Below are positions 38,594-48,916 of a stretch of 64,000 nt of DNA, in pieces; position 1 is the stretch's first letter, and each line of letters opens with the position of its first letter. Both the position numbers and the translations under genes were made by a program. The notes under the pieces were generated by a model. The model was not told the DNA's origin, did not search any database, and saw only the letters and a list, made by a program, of their open reading frames with translations. This DNA comes from Pleurostoma richardsiae (Eukaryota > Ascomycota > Sordariomycetes > Calosphaeriales > Pleurostomataceae): contig JANBVO010000026.1 of assembly GCA_030052745.1 (NCBI GenBank), positions 248,001-312,000 on the forward strand, read 5' to 3'.

Positions 38594-39606
38594 CTAATAA
38601 TCGTAGAACCCCTTCCCACTCTTCTTCCCCAGCCAGCCGGCGTCGACCATCTTCCCTAGTAACACGCTCGGCCTGTACTTGGAGTCGCCCGTCTCCTCAT
38701 GCAGAACCTTCATGATGGCCAGGCAAGTATCCAGCCCGATGAAGTCGGCCAGCTGCAGCGGGCCCATTGGGACGTTGGTGCCGTTCTTCATGATGGCGTC
38801 GATGGCGTCACGGTCGCCGACGCCCGTCTCTAGGCAGATGACGGCCTCGTTGATGTAGGGCATAAGGATCCGGTTGGCGAGGAAGCCGGGGCTGTCCGCG
38901 GACACGGAAGGCACCTTTCCCATGGCCTTGCAGAAAGCGACGGCCCGCTCGATAGTCTGAGCACTCGTCTGGAGGCCGCTGATGATCTCGACGCCCTTCT
39001 GCACGGGGACGGGGTTCATGAAGTGGGTCGAGACGACGCGCGAGCTGGCGGAGGTGTCTTTAGGGTTGCCGCCCGTCGTGGCGGCGGCGATCTTGGTGAT
39101 GGAGATGGAGGAGGTGTTAGTGGCGAGGACGGCGTGGGAGGGGCATATCTGCGCCAGCTGGCCGAAGATGTCAAACTTGAGCTTGGGGATCTCCGGCACC
39201 GCCTCGATGACGAAGTCCACCTCTGCCAGGGCGTCGAGGGTTGTCGCAGGACTCAGTAGAGACCGCGCCGCGTCCGCCTGCTCCTGCGTGATGCGCTGCT
39301 TGGAGACATCCTTGGCGAGGAGCTTCTCTGCAAATGCCACGCCCTTGTCAAGAGCGGACTGCGACGCATCGACCAGCGTCACGGGAACCTGCGCCTTCTG
39401 CGCGGCTACGAGGGCGATGCCCAAACCCTGCAAAAGAGTGTCAGTGATAATGTCCGTCGTTCTGCGTTCACATGCTCGACACTCACCATCTGCCCCGCGC
39501 CCACGACTCCCAGGCGCTTCACATCGGTGGTTGCAGAGCTGAAGTGCCTCAGCTGAGGCCGTAGTAGGCCGGGCAGCCGGCGTCTGCAGATGAGGGAAAC
39601 CGCCAT
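38594..39606 (-). CDS. 3-hydroxyacyl-CoA (3-hydroxybutyryl-CoA) dehydrogenase, probably mitochondrial
   Basis: Exons 39606-39487 and 39427-38594 on the minus strand give 317 aa, the usual length of the short monofunctional enzyme. The 59 bp intron (GTGAGT...CAG) falls inside the NAD-binding motif, restoring GVVGAGQM|GLGIA. The enzyme oxidises L-3-hydroxyacyl-CoA to 3-oxoacyl-CoA with NAD. Visible marks: the Rossmann motif, FVIEAVPE, TNTSSISIT, the catalytic His in STHFMNPVP, the Glu/Asn region SPGFLANRILMPYINEAV, and the C-terminal signature LGKKSGKGFYDY. The first ~24 residues are Arg-rich and non-acidic (CRRRLPGLLRPQLRHFSS), typical of a mitochondrial presequence. It shares a 464 bp divergent promoter region with the Tof1 gene, and its stop lies 72 bp from that of the convergent NLR. 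Confidence 0.92.
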
Positions 39607-39908
39607 TTTGGTCTCGACTGTCAAGTTTAAAGATTGGGACGGACAGGAGCAAACACGGGCAGCTCAGATGATGGCCGGCAGAGCCCCCTGTTAGTACCGT
39701 CTTAGAGCTCCGGGGGTGCACGGCTAACCTCGGCGCGCTGCGGGATAGACGGCGTGGCTAAACCTCGGCTCCGGGGTAGCGGTACGTCACTTGCGCGCGC
39801 ACGCGGGGGGTGGCAGTTTTAAGGGTCAGCCCCGCCAAATTAGCGTTAGTTGCACGGGGGCCATTTAGTGTACCCAGGTACGGTACCACTTAGAAAGTCG
39901 CGTCTCGA

Positions 39909-39914
39909 ACGCGT
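39909..39914. promoter_or_regulatory. MCB-like box (ACGCGT) in the divergent promoter
   Basis: A perfect, palindromic ACGCGT lies 157 bp upstream of the Tof1 start codon. This is the MluI cell-cycle box bound by Mbp1/Swi6-type factors at G1/S genes in ascomycetes. Tof1 acts at replication forks, so the site is functionally plausible, but binding is inferred. Confidence 0.5.
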
Positions 39915-39930
39915 CGCGCGTAGATTGTGC

Positions 39931-39937
39931 CGCGAAA
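39931..39937 (+). promoter_or_regulatory. SCB-like box (CGCGAAA)
   Basis: CGCGAAA matches the Swi4/Swi6 cell-cycle box consensus CRCGAAA. It lies 16 bp downstream of the MCB-like box and about 134 bp before the Tof1 start codon. The pairing strengthens both calls; neither is proven. Confidence 0.45.
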
Positions 39938-40070
39938 GGCTCCTCGTCCGGACGTTCAGCCTTGCTCTGTCGACAACTTACGTGCCCCCAACTCCTGTGC
40001 CAGACTGCGGACTTTGGGCTGATATAAGGCGAAAAGCAGCCGAGGAGTCCAATTGCGCTTTCCGTCGAAG

Positions 40071-43000
40071 ATGGAGGCCGGGGAGGGCACCGCAGACACG
40101 GTGCATCCCGAGGTGCGGGCGCACATCAACAGCCTGGTGTCTGCTGTAAGTTGCGACAGTTTACGGGAACCGCCGAGAGGCAAGATACGGCAGCTAACGG
40201 GCCGATGATACACAGCTCGGCGGCATAAGCAATGACGACGAGGAGAGCAGGTACAAGCTCGGAGACGATGCTCTTGACGTGTTGCGGGACATCAAGAAAT
40301 GGATCCGATTCTACGACGAGAAGACAAACCGCATGGATGTTGCGCGATGCCTGGCCGAGGCAAACATCATCGGCGGCGATCTGCTGCATATCCTGGCCTC
40401 ATGGCCTGAGAACGCGAACGACAACAAGTTCAAGGCGCGGCTCGCCCTGGCCTGCTACGAGATCATGGCGCCCCTGACCTGGCCCATCGAGAAAGACCGG
40501 GATCAGATGACCGTCAATCACCATCGGCACATACCGGTGCTCCAGCTCGCCCAATTGGGGTATAAACGGGACATCGTCAACTTCGACGGCGCGCAGATCC
40601 TCCACACGGCAGTGCGCATTGCCTTGCCTTCATTAGCTGTGCCCATCGGCGACCGGACTCCCCGAGACCAGGGCATCATCAAACTAGTCCTGTACTTCCT
40701 CAGAAACATCGCTATGATCTCGCCTCCGCCGGGCTTGAAGTACGATGGCGACGAGTCCCAGATATCACGATCAGCTACCATTGACGCCTTTTCCTTCCAA
40801 GACATTTTCCTGACCATCCTGACCATCGCTTCAAACATGGGCGAGGACTTCCGAACCGAGGATGTGATTGTGATGGACATCATCTTCCATCTGGTCAAGC
40901 GTGTTGACGTCCACAAGCTGTTCCTCAACGAGAAGGAGCTGACCAAGGCGAAGGCTGGCGAACTGACAGCTCTGATGAACAAGGAGGCTGCGATGCTCCG
41001 GTCGTTTAACCGCAAAGCGCCGACGAGGCACAATCGCTTCGGAACTATGGTCTGGGTCAAGAGGCCCGACGGCAAGATGTCCACCGTGTCCGGTCAAGAC
41101 GCGCTCGCCGATGCGGCTCGTCGGGAGCAGAAAATGGATAGCACTAAGACATTTCGTCCGCCGCGCCGTGCAAGGAAGGACGAGATGGAACCGAAAGATC
41201 TCGGCACTCCGGTCTCGTTGAACGCGAGGGCGAACGACCAGCTGCGTGGGTTCGTCGAGGAATTCCTGGACTCCGGGTTCAACCCGCTGTTCCTGCACGT
41301 GCGGAAAACGATTGACCGAGAAGCACCCCATCTCATGCACTATCACCGGCGCCAGTTCTTCTATCTGGTCTCCTGGTTCTTGGAGGCAGAGCGGGTGCGG
41401 CAGAAAAATAAGAAGGGGCCAAAATCTTCGCCAGATGATGTTGGTGCTTTCAACCTAGTGGCGGCGGTGCTCAACCAGGAGATGTTCGTCACGCTCATCC
41501 GCGCCCTCCATAAGTCGTTCACCGAGAGCGACTGGTCGGAACTGACTGCGGTTCTGCGGTGCTTCACTCAGATCCTTCTCACGGTACAAGATATGTTTGA
41601 GTCGGAGAACGAGGAGGACCAGGAAATCGCCGAGAATATCCTGAGTCGACTGTTTTACGAGGAGGCTACGCATGACGCCGTCGCTAACATAGTGAGGAAC
41701 TACAAAGACCAGGGCTTTGAATTCCTAGACGCCGTCACCGAGCTTCTTCACACGTATCTGCGAATCCTAGAGGCCTACTCCAAGCAGAATGTAGACATGC
41801 AAGTACGCTCACGGAAGAGAACGAGACGCAAAAAGAAAGCCGATAAGGCAGCCGGGGCCACTAATGATAATAGAGATGACGGCGAGGACGACTCTGCGGA
41901 TGATGAAGCAAACGCTGAGAAGACCAGTCGTGAGCGTAAGTTTGACTTCAAGCGGTTCGCCAATAGGTTCGTACCGCAAGGGGTCGTGGACAGCTTCGTC
42001 AAGTTTACCACCTACTACCGGGATCTCGACGAGTCGCAGTTAAAGAGAGCGCATCGATACTTCTACCGCGTAGCTTTCAAGCAGGACATGAGCGTCATGC
42101 TATTCCGCGTCGACATCATCAACCTGCTGTACAACATGATAAAGGGGCCAGAGCCGTTAGACAAGAGCTCCGGCATGTACAAGGACTGGGAGGAGCTGGT
42201 GAAGCAGATCATCAGGAAGTGTGTCAAGAAGATTGAGGAGCGGCCGGCGCTGATCATCGAGATGCTATTCTCGAAGATCAACAGCACCGCTCACTACCTG
42301 GAGTTTGGATATGAGAAGCAAACCATCTCGACAACTCACCCCCGGCCGGCCGCCGAGCTTGAATTCCGGCATATCGTGGATCATGACCAGCAGATTGCCA
42401 TCGCCGTGGGCGCTCTTCTGGACAAGAGTCATTCAGACCACATCGACTGGATTAAGAAGCAGCTCGCAGCCGCCGAGTCGGAACGCCGCGCGTGGGAAAC
42501 TGCGGAGAAGGCCATGGCATCCGTCGAAGAAGGAGAAGGAACCAAGGTCGAGAAGCTGGCCGAGGACGCCCCAGCAAAGGAATCTCCAACTTTCAGTAAG
42601 GCACAGCGTTTGGTCCATCTGCGTGGCACTCAACTAACGTAACACTTAGCACTCCGCCCTGATAACGACGCCCGCCGTACAGCAATCTTCAAGAACGGCC
42701 ACCTGCGCCTCTTGATGAAGCTTGTCGGTTTCGAGCGCCTGGCCCCAACGGTTGATGAGACCCCTGAGTCACTCTGGGTTCTCCCCGGCCCCGTCACAGC
42801 GGACCAACTCAAGGAGTCCCTTGAGTTCATCAACCAAGCAGAGTTCAGCCCGCCCGTGTTTGAGAACGATGAGTCCGCCGAGGACCAGCTACGCCGCAAG
42901 GCCGCACCCCGCAAGCGTGCCACCTACGACGACGACGACGATGATGATGCCGGCGACATCATCGACGATGGTGATCTCTTCCCGCCGAACCTCCCCGGCC

Positions 43001-43845
43001 CACGCGCCGCCGACGCCCAGGCGGCACCGAAGAAGAGGGCCCGCCGCAGCCGCCGGCCCCGGAGTGGCGAAGGCTCGGACGCGGAGTCGCAGCTGGACGA
43101 GGAGGAGCTGGCGGAGCGCGCGGCCGCGCGGCGGCGGCGCGAGCTGGAGAAGGCGCGCAAGATCAAGAGCGAGCTGTACGTGCACGCCAGCGACGACGAG
43201 ACGGACGACGAGCGCGACCGCGAGTTCTTCGCGCGCGAGGAGGCCACGCGGAAGCGCGTCCAGACGGCGCTGCTGGGGGTGCCCACCGCGGCGTTGGCGG
43301 ACGGGGCTGTCGGCAAGAAGCAGAAGAGCAAGAGGAAGTCGGAGGTGCTGCTCCTCGACAGCGACGAAGAGAGCGCGGCGGAGAGCGTGGAGCAGGGAGA
43401 TTCCGCGGCGAAGAGGAGGAAGACTACGATGAGCGCCCTCCTGGATAGTGACAGCGACGGCGACGATGATGATAGCTTTGGAGAAGACGAAGCGCTGTCT
43501 CCCCCGAAAAGCGCCTCCGCCAAAACAAGGAAGAAAACACTCGCTGGCTTTCTGGATGACAGCAGCGACGAGGACGAGACGGAGCCGGCGCCGTCCACTC
43601 AGAATAGTGGCGACATGGACGTCGGGGGGAAGTCGGCGGATGACATGGACACGGATGACACACCCTTGTCGTCGAGTCCGCACCAGGCGGCGGCAGCAGC
43701 CGCGGAGGCCGCGGAGAAAGGAGGTGGGGTCGTCGTACCGGATGATGGGATGGAGGACGATGACGACGAGCCTGTTTCTCTCCCAGTCAAGAAGCGGTCT
43801 CGAGTCAGGACTGGTTTTCTCATGGACAGCAGTGATGAAGAGTAA
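40071..43845 (+). CDS. tof1: Tof1/Swi1/Timeless-type replication fork protection protein
   Basis: Three exons, 40071-40145, 40216-42595 and 42650-43845, give 1216 aa. Exon 1 encodes just 25 residues ([20 protein letters not shown]...). The N-terminal TIMELESS domain is clear: [69 protein letters not shown] and [11 protein letters not shown] middle conserved part includes [21 protein letters not shown] and [21 protein letters not shown]. The C-terminal ~380 residues after the FERLAP block are acidic, with many DDDD, SDEE and KKRxR patches, and the protein ends in SSDEE. With Csm3 and Mrc1 the family stabilises stalled forks, couples helicase and polymerase and supports checkpoint signalling. 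Length and order fit the family. The upstream MCB/SCB-like boxes suggest G1/S expression. Confidence 0.95.
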
Positions 43846-44276
43846 CGCATGTTGGAGAAGGCGTTTGTGGTTGAGTACTGCGGTTTATGTGTTAAAGGCA
43901 CTGGACATTGGCATGGGTATCAGGGGCGTTATTCAAAGGATAGCCATTTCATCAGTAATGGTACACTTCCCCATAAGACACGTTAACATGATGTTTTGTA
44001 CACAGTACAGATACTAGACCTACACGCCTTGTCTCCCTTGATGATGCAGTTGACTGTCCGATGATGTCCGTGGTTTTGGTTCCCCGTAACCTCATGCTTC
44101 CGAACCATGCATCCCCTTCAGACCCGTTTCAGAAAGCAAAGCAACCCTCAATTGTTCTCCGACAATAGCGCATTTCGCGGCCGAGGCTGGCCGCGGCGAC
44201 AAAATATACTCACCGCGCCCGTTGCAACGCGCCGAGACCATGCGTTTTGAATAGGACCGTACAACCGAACTTGATT
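43846..44276. other. Intergenic gap between convergent genes
   Basis: Between the Tof1 stop and the Shg1 stop I see only likely 3' UTR sequence; no frame or RNA gene is supported. Confidence 0.5.
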
Positions 44277-47275
44277 CTAGCTACGTCGGCGGCTACGACT
44301 TCGGTCCCGCCGGTCCCGTCTCGAGGAGACGCTACTCCCTCGGCGGCTTCGTCTGTCCCTGTCACGGTCCCGATCTCTGTCCCGGTCGTGGCGGTCGCGG
44401 TCTCGGTCGCGATCTCGATCTCTGTCCCGATCTCGGTCTCGGTCTCGATCCCGGTCCCGGTCCCGATCCCGGTCGCGGTCGCGATCGTGGTGGTCTCTGT
44501 CCCTCAATCGATCTCTGTCTCGACTGCGCGCTCGGGGAGATTGACTGCGCCGTCTATCTCTCCGATCATCTCGGCCGCGGTCACGGTCGCGATCCCTGTC
44601 TCTGTCCCTATCCCGATCACGTGGATCCCGATCCCGATCCCGATCCCGATCCCTGTCACGGTCACGGTCTCGGTCGGTGTCTCGGTCCCGATCCCGGTAT
44701 CGGTCAGTCGCCGGGCGATCCCTCTCTCGGTCTCGGGGCACGTAGCGATCGATCTCATCTGGCTCCCTCTTCCTCCTCAAGTCCGGAGACTGCTCCACGC
44801 TCCGCCTATCGTCAATACCCGGGACTGGCTGACCCTTTTCTCGGGCCTCGCGCTGCGCAGCAAGATAGGCCTTGGCTTCTCGCTCCCGCTTCTTCACCTC
44901 TTCTTGCTTCCAGACCTCCTTCTCATCCTTGTCCAAGTGTGATGGGGGCCTAACAGGAGTACGTGATCGACTTCTGTGACCGCGAGACCGGTCGTAGTCT
45001 GGGGTCCTCGCCCGGCGGGTAGAGCGGCTGCGTTCTCGCCGGACGGACTCTCGTCTGTCCGGGTCCGGGCGATGCGAATCAATCCGAAGGCTCTCTCTCC
45101 GGCCGGTTCGGGTGCGAGATCTACTCCGGTCTCGTCGATCACGCCTATCTCGGGAACGGCTCCTATCCCGACGATCCAGCCTCGGTCGCGAGCGGCTTCT
45201 GTCCCTCCGATCAGACCGAAGGCGAGAACGGCTCCTATCCGTCCTCTCAGTCCTAACCGTCGCCTCAGTCTTGGCAATCGGTGATCGGCTGCGCGCCCTC
45301 CGCTCCGTACGAACTCGAGAGAGACTGCGGTCCCTGCGATCATCCCGCCGGTCAGGTGCCCGGACCCTAGAGCGGCTCCTGTCCCGCCTCTCGAGGGTCC
45401 TGCGTTCATCCCGACGATCCCTATCTGTCCTATCGCGAGATCGACTCCGCTCTCTGCGGTCATCACGTCTATCGAGCCTGACCCTTGAGCGGCTCCTGTC
45501 ACGCCTGTCGTCCCGACTACGGGCTGGGCTCCGGTCATCACGCTTCGGTCTCGGAGATCGAACCCTAGAGTCTCGTCGGCTATGACGGCTCCTGTCCCTC
45601 TCCCTATCCCTGCCCTTGTCGCGGTCGCGGTCACGATCTCGGTCGCGATCCCCCCTATCCCGATCTCGTTCCCGGTCTCGGTCCCGATCACGATCGCGGT
45701 GGCGAGCAGGACTGGGACTCTTTCGTGTGTCGCCCTTTGCCTCGGGGGCCTTCGTTTCCTGTCCCTCCTCAGGCTCCTTGGCGACCTTGGACTCTTTGAC
45801 GTCCTTAACGTCCCGAGCGGTCTTGGCGTCTTTGGTGGCTTTGGCGTCTTTAGTATCCTTGCTGTCCCTGATGTCCTTGGTGTCCTTTTTGTCCGGGAGA
45901 TCTTCGGGCTTCGATTTGGGGGCTGGCGCCGATGGCGCATCAGCGCTCTTTCTAGGCTCAGTGACCTTGGGAGAATCCCGGCGGATAGGTTGAATTGCTG
46001 AAGCTGGTTTCGCCTTACGTGGCGGCGGCTTCAGTGCCTCGTCGATCTCCATTTCCGGCTGTTTAGGAGCCACCCGTTTGCTATCGCGAAGCAGGTCGGC
46101 CAAGGCTTCCTCTTCCAGTCGTGCATGTTCCTCCTTGGACAACGCCTTCTTGGTGTCCTCAGAAGGGCGGCGGCTATCGTCTCGATCCAGTCGGCGCCTC
46201 CGGTCACGGTCTCTGTCACGATCTCTAGACCGATCCCTGTCGCGACCACGGCTGCGCTCTCGGTCCCTATCTCTGTGACGATCTCGGTCTCGGTCCCGGT
46301 CTCTGTCACGATCTCTGTCGCGATCTCTCTCGCGGCGATCGCGGCTGCGAGCTCGATCCCTTTCGCGGTCTTTCGAGCGGTCCCTGGTCCGATCTCTTGA
46401 GCGGTCTCTCGTTCGATCCCTCTCACGCTCCTTCTCTCGTTCTTTCTCGCGTTCCTCCTTCCTCTTCGCCTCTCGCGCAGCTCTCTCTTCCTCGCGCTTC
46501 TTCATCTCGGCACGCTCCTCGCGCTCTCGGATTTCGCGCTTCTGACGCGCAATCTCCTCTTCCATCTCCCGCAGCTCACGGGCCTTCTTCTCCCTCTCCT
46601 CCCGCTTCGCTGCGACATCGGCGGCGTATTCCAGGTCAGTCTTAGCACCCCTCAGTCGCTCAGCCTCCGCGGCCTCGTCGCCAACCTCTGCCCTGCGCAG
46701 CTCGCGGACGTGAGCCTCGATGGCGTCCGAGTCGATCAAATCTTGTAGAACGGCCTCGGCCTTCTGGTAGACGCCGCTGCGTTCTAGGGCGCCGTCGATT
46801 AAAGCGGCCGCTTTCCCGCGATCGAGGGTTAGTAGCTGCGCTGGATTCCGCTCGATTTCCTGCTCGGCGACCTCGAGGATGGCTTTGGTCACCTGGGCTT
46901 CGTAGTCCTGATGATGGCCGGATTGTCAGAACTGGACCGGGCGTTGATTGTAGGCTGTTTTCAATGCGCACGTGTGTACACCACCCCGATAAAGCAAGAG
47001 ACAGCGATGAAAGAGGTGAGAGGCGAAGGAACAGAACATACACTGGCCTCAAACTTCTCCCAGACCTGCTTGCGAATCGCATCGTAACCACCCTTCTTCT
47101 TAAACTGGTGGGCGAGCCCTTCTATCGCAGACCGGGTCGCAGAGGTAAGCGGCAGGTCAGAGGCCTTGAATCTGCGAGGCGCTGGTGTGGGAGCTGGTGC
47201 TCCGTTTGCTCTGTTTGCTGGCGCATTTTGCTTGTCCGTCGCGGACAGCGACGCGTTCACGACCGCAGCCGCCAT
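44277..47275 (-). CDS. shg1: COMPASS subunit Shg1 (BOD1/SHG1 domain) with a long RS/RD-rich tail
   Basis: Exons 47275-47042 and 46907-44277 on the minus strand give 954 aa; the 134 bp intron has a GTATGT donor and CAG acceptor. The BOD1/SHG1 domain spans about residues 37-150 across the intron: FKASDLPLTSATRSAIEGLA, KKKGGYDAIRKQVWEKFEAS, then DYEAQVTKAILEVAEQEIER. Shg1 is a small, non-essential subunit of Set1/COMPASS, the histone H3K4 methyltransferase, in yeast; its exact task is unclear. After a charged coiled-coil-like stretch (KREEREKKARELREMEEEIA) the protein runs for some 600 residues of RD, RS and RE dipeptides with units such as RRDRSRSR, unlike the short yeast protein. This tail resembles RS domains of splicing regulators. 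Codons alternate in hexamer-like patterns, so the opposite strand also shows long artefactual frames. Confidence 0.88.
44300..46450 (-). repeat. Degenerate short-period repeat encoding RD/RS dipeptides
   Basis: Runs of imperfect hexamers (on the plus strand, variants of CGATCT, CGGTCC and CGGTCT) fill much of the Shg1 second exon, densest at about 44345-44710, 45590-45710 and 46190-46430. They encode (RD)n and RS-rich segments. Such DNA is prone to length change by slippage, so the tail length probably varies among isolates. Confidence 0.75.
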
Positions 47276-47713
47276 TGTAGAGAGGTGTCCCCGGTTAAGT
47301 CGGCATCGGTCGGCTGATAGAGGTGACGCTTCTGAATCGAGATATCAGGAGCCCAAAGAACTGAGAGGCCGTCGCGTTGTCAGTGATGGGCAGGAGGATG
47401 CCGTGGGAGCGTGGATGAAAGTGCAGAGGGCCGAAGGTGAGGAACTGGAGGGACGTGTAGCGAAGGCTCGTACCATTGGTTCACGGCAGATGGGAGCCAC
47501 TGGATTCTTGTGGTGGGGCGGCGGTGCGCGTAGTAGCGTTAACCAATCCAGTATTCCGTATGTTCTAAAGGTTCCGAAAATTACCTCCTTCACTAATACC
47601 CGTGCGTCCCCCGAATAATAACTAGCACCCACGGCCTGTCGATAGGAGTATTTTAGCGATTGGCGTCGGGCGAATGTCGTGCAGGCGATCAAGGGGATAA
47701 AAAGAGCAAAAAT
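47276..47713. other. Shg1 promoter region and tRNA 3' flank
   Basis: No protein gene is supported. The segment next to 47276 should carry the Shg1 promoter (minus strand). The far end holds the 3' flank of the tRNA, including its T5 terminator at 47708-47712. Confidence 0.45.
47708..47712 (-). terminator. RNA polymerase III T-run terminator of tRNA-Val
   Basis: Five T residues on the minus strand begin two bases beyond the discriminator base of the tRNA, as expected for Pol III termination. Confidence 0.7.
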
Positions 47714-47811
47714 TGATTCGGCCCGGTCTCGAACCGGGGACCTTCAGTGGAACTAAGCTGCGACAAGGCAATCTTGTTAGACTGATGTGATAACCGCTAC
47801 ACCACCGAACC
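47714..47811 (-). tRNA. tRNA-Val (anticodon AAC) with a 25-nt intron
   Basis: Read on the minus strand, the 98 nt sequence folds as a full cloverleaf. The acceptor stem GGTTCGG pairs with CCGAATC (one G-U) and the discriminator is A. The anticodon stem TCAGT pairs with ACTGA around loop C-T-AAC-A. The T arm is CCCGG-TTCGAGA-CCGGG. The D arm has one weak pair. A 25 nt insertion after position 37 is at the canonical nuclear tRNA intron site and would be removed by the tRNA splicing endonuclease. No CCA is encoded, as normal in eukaryotes. Confidence 0.92.
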
Positions 47812-48292
47812 AATTGGTTGTTGACGGTCGTCTCCATCTTGTCTTGATCAAGCTTTGCAGTGCATGGCTTACTATGCAGGACAGTTCTTTGCATCTCTGT
47901 GGTATTTCGTTCTCTTGATCCATCTCCCGGCCAAAGCTATTGTATGTAACAAGGGTTATATTTTACAGCACTCTCTCCAAAAATCAGTTTCGTGTTATTC
48001 TTTTCCAAGTTTTCCCAGGTATCTAGGTGTGCAGGCAAAGTAGAGGTAATGAGTAGTGACCGTGGGGCAGCCGGGAAAACCCAAGGCCCGAACAGCCGCG
48101 ACCCGACCGTGAGTGAGGATGGAGCTCCGGAAACCACTGACGGTTCAGCAGCGTCACTTCATCAACCCGTCAACACTCCTTTGAGCACCTCACGAACCCG
48201 CAAGCCGCTCAATTGCTGGTCAGGGTAGCAGCGAGCAGCCTTGTTCCATCATATCCTCGGCAGAGACGGACCGGTAGAGTCAATTGGTCGCA
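47812..48292. other. Upstream region of the small complex I-type gene
   Basis: No supported gene; the stretch should contain the upstream region of the tRNA and the promoter and leader of the gene beginning at 48293. Confidence 0.45.
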
Positions 48293-48666
48293 ATGGTCTC
48301 CAAAATTCTCTTCTGGACGGGCTTCGGTACGGTCCCCTCAGCCAACACCGCTCTTCCTCCCCAGCCAGCAATGTCGACTGGCCCTCATGTCTGTCCATTT
48401 TACTACTCAGTATACAAGCTAACTGCTTCGCAGGCCTCGCCACCCGCGCCTGGCAGCTAGGCCTCGAGATGCGACCCCTGTTCAACAAGCAGTCATTATG
48501 GGCATGGCCCGTCTTCGGCGCATGCGGCGCGAGCTTCGGATACTGGCTGCAGGGCGTGGATGAGAAGCAGACGGCGATCCTGAACGAGCGGAAGCAGGCG
48601 ATCCTGGAGAAGAGAGCGAGGAGGGCACAGAGGGAGGCCGCGACCGCGGTGGAGGCAACGAGCTAG
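48293..48666 (+). CDS. Small mitochondrial membrane protein, probable complex I accessory subunit (14 kDa/NUXM-like)
   Basis: Two exons, 48293-48326 and 48434-48666, give 88 aa. Exon 1 encodes only MVSKILFWTGFG up to a phase-1 donor (GTACGG); the 107 bp intron ends in CAG. The protein has a short hydrophobic start, the block LGLEMRPLFNKQSLWAWPVF, a second hydrophobic segment (FGACGASFGYWLQGV) and a basic helical tail (ERKQAILEKRARRAQREAA). This pattern matches small fungal proteins annotated as NADH-ubiquinone oxidoreductase supernumerary subunits of the inner membrane. The assignment rests on my memory of that family, not on a search; it could be another small inner-membrane protein. It converges with the eIF2B delta gene, 250 bp between stops. 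Confidence 0.65.
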
Positions 48667-48916
48667 ACAGGTCGAGCGATTGGCTACGGCAATGTACAAA
48701 TTTCGATACCTCGAATAGGAGCAGAACGACGAAGCATTTCAATCAAATCCGTTAATCAATCCCGGGCCAACTCAAAAGCGTGTTTCACAAGTGCGTATTG
48801 GTATCGTGTGGGCCTAGCTTCCAACGCTACGCAAGCCCGAGTCTACATAGAATACAGAGTGGCTTGGAGCATTTAATCCTTCTATCCTAACCAGAGACCA
48901 TGCACCGCCAGAGCAA

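Noticed and set aside
44247-44942. Long plus-strand frame of Val/Pro/Ile/Ser repeats opposite Shg1
   Set aside because: It is the reverse complement of RD/RS codons, which reads as VSVPIS-like repeats; an artefact of the repeat, not a gene.
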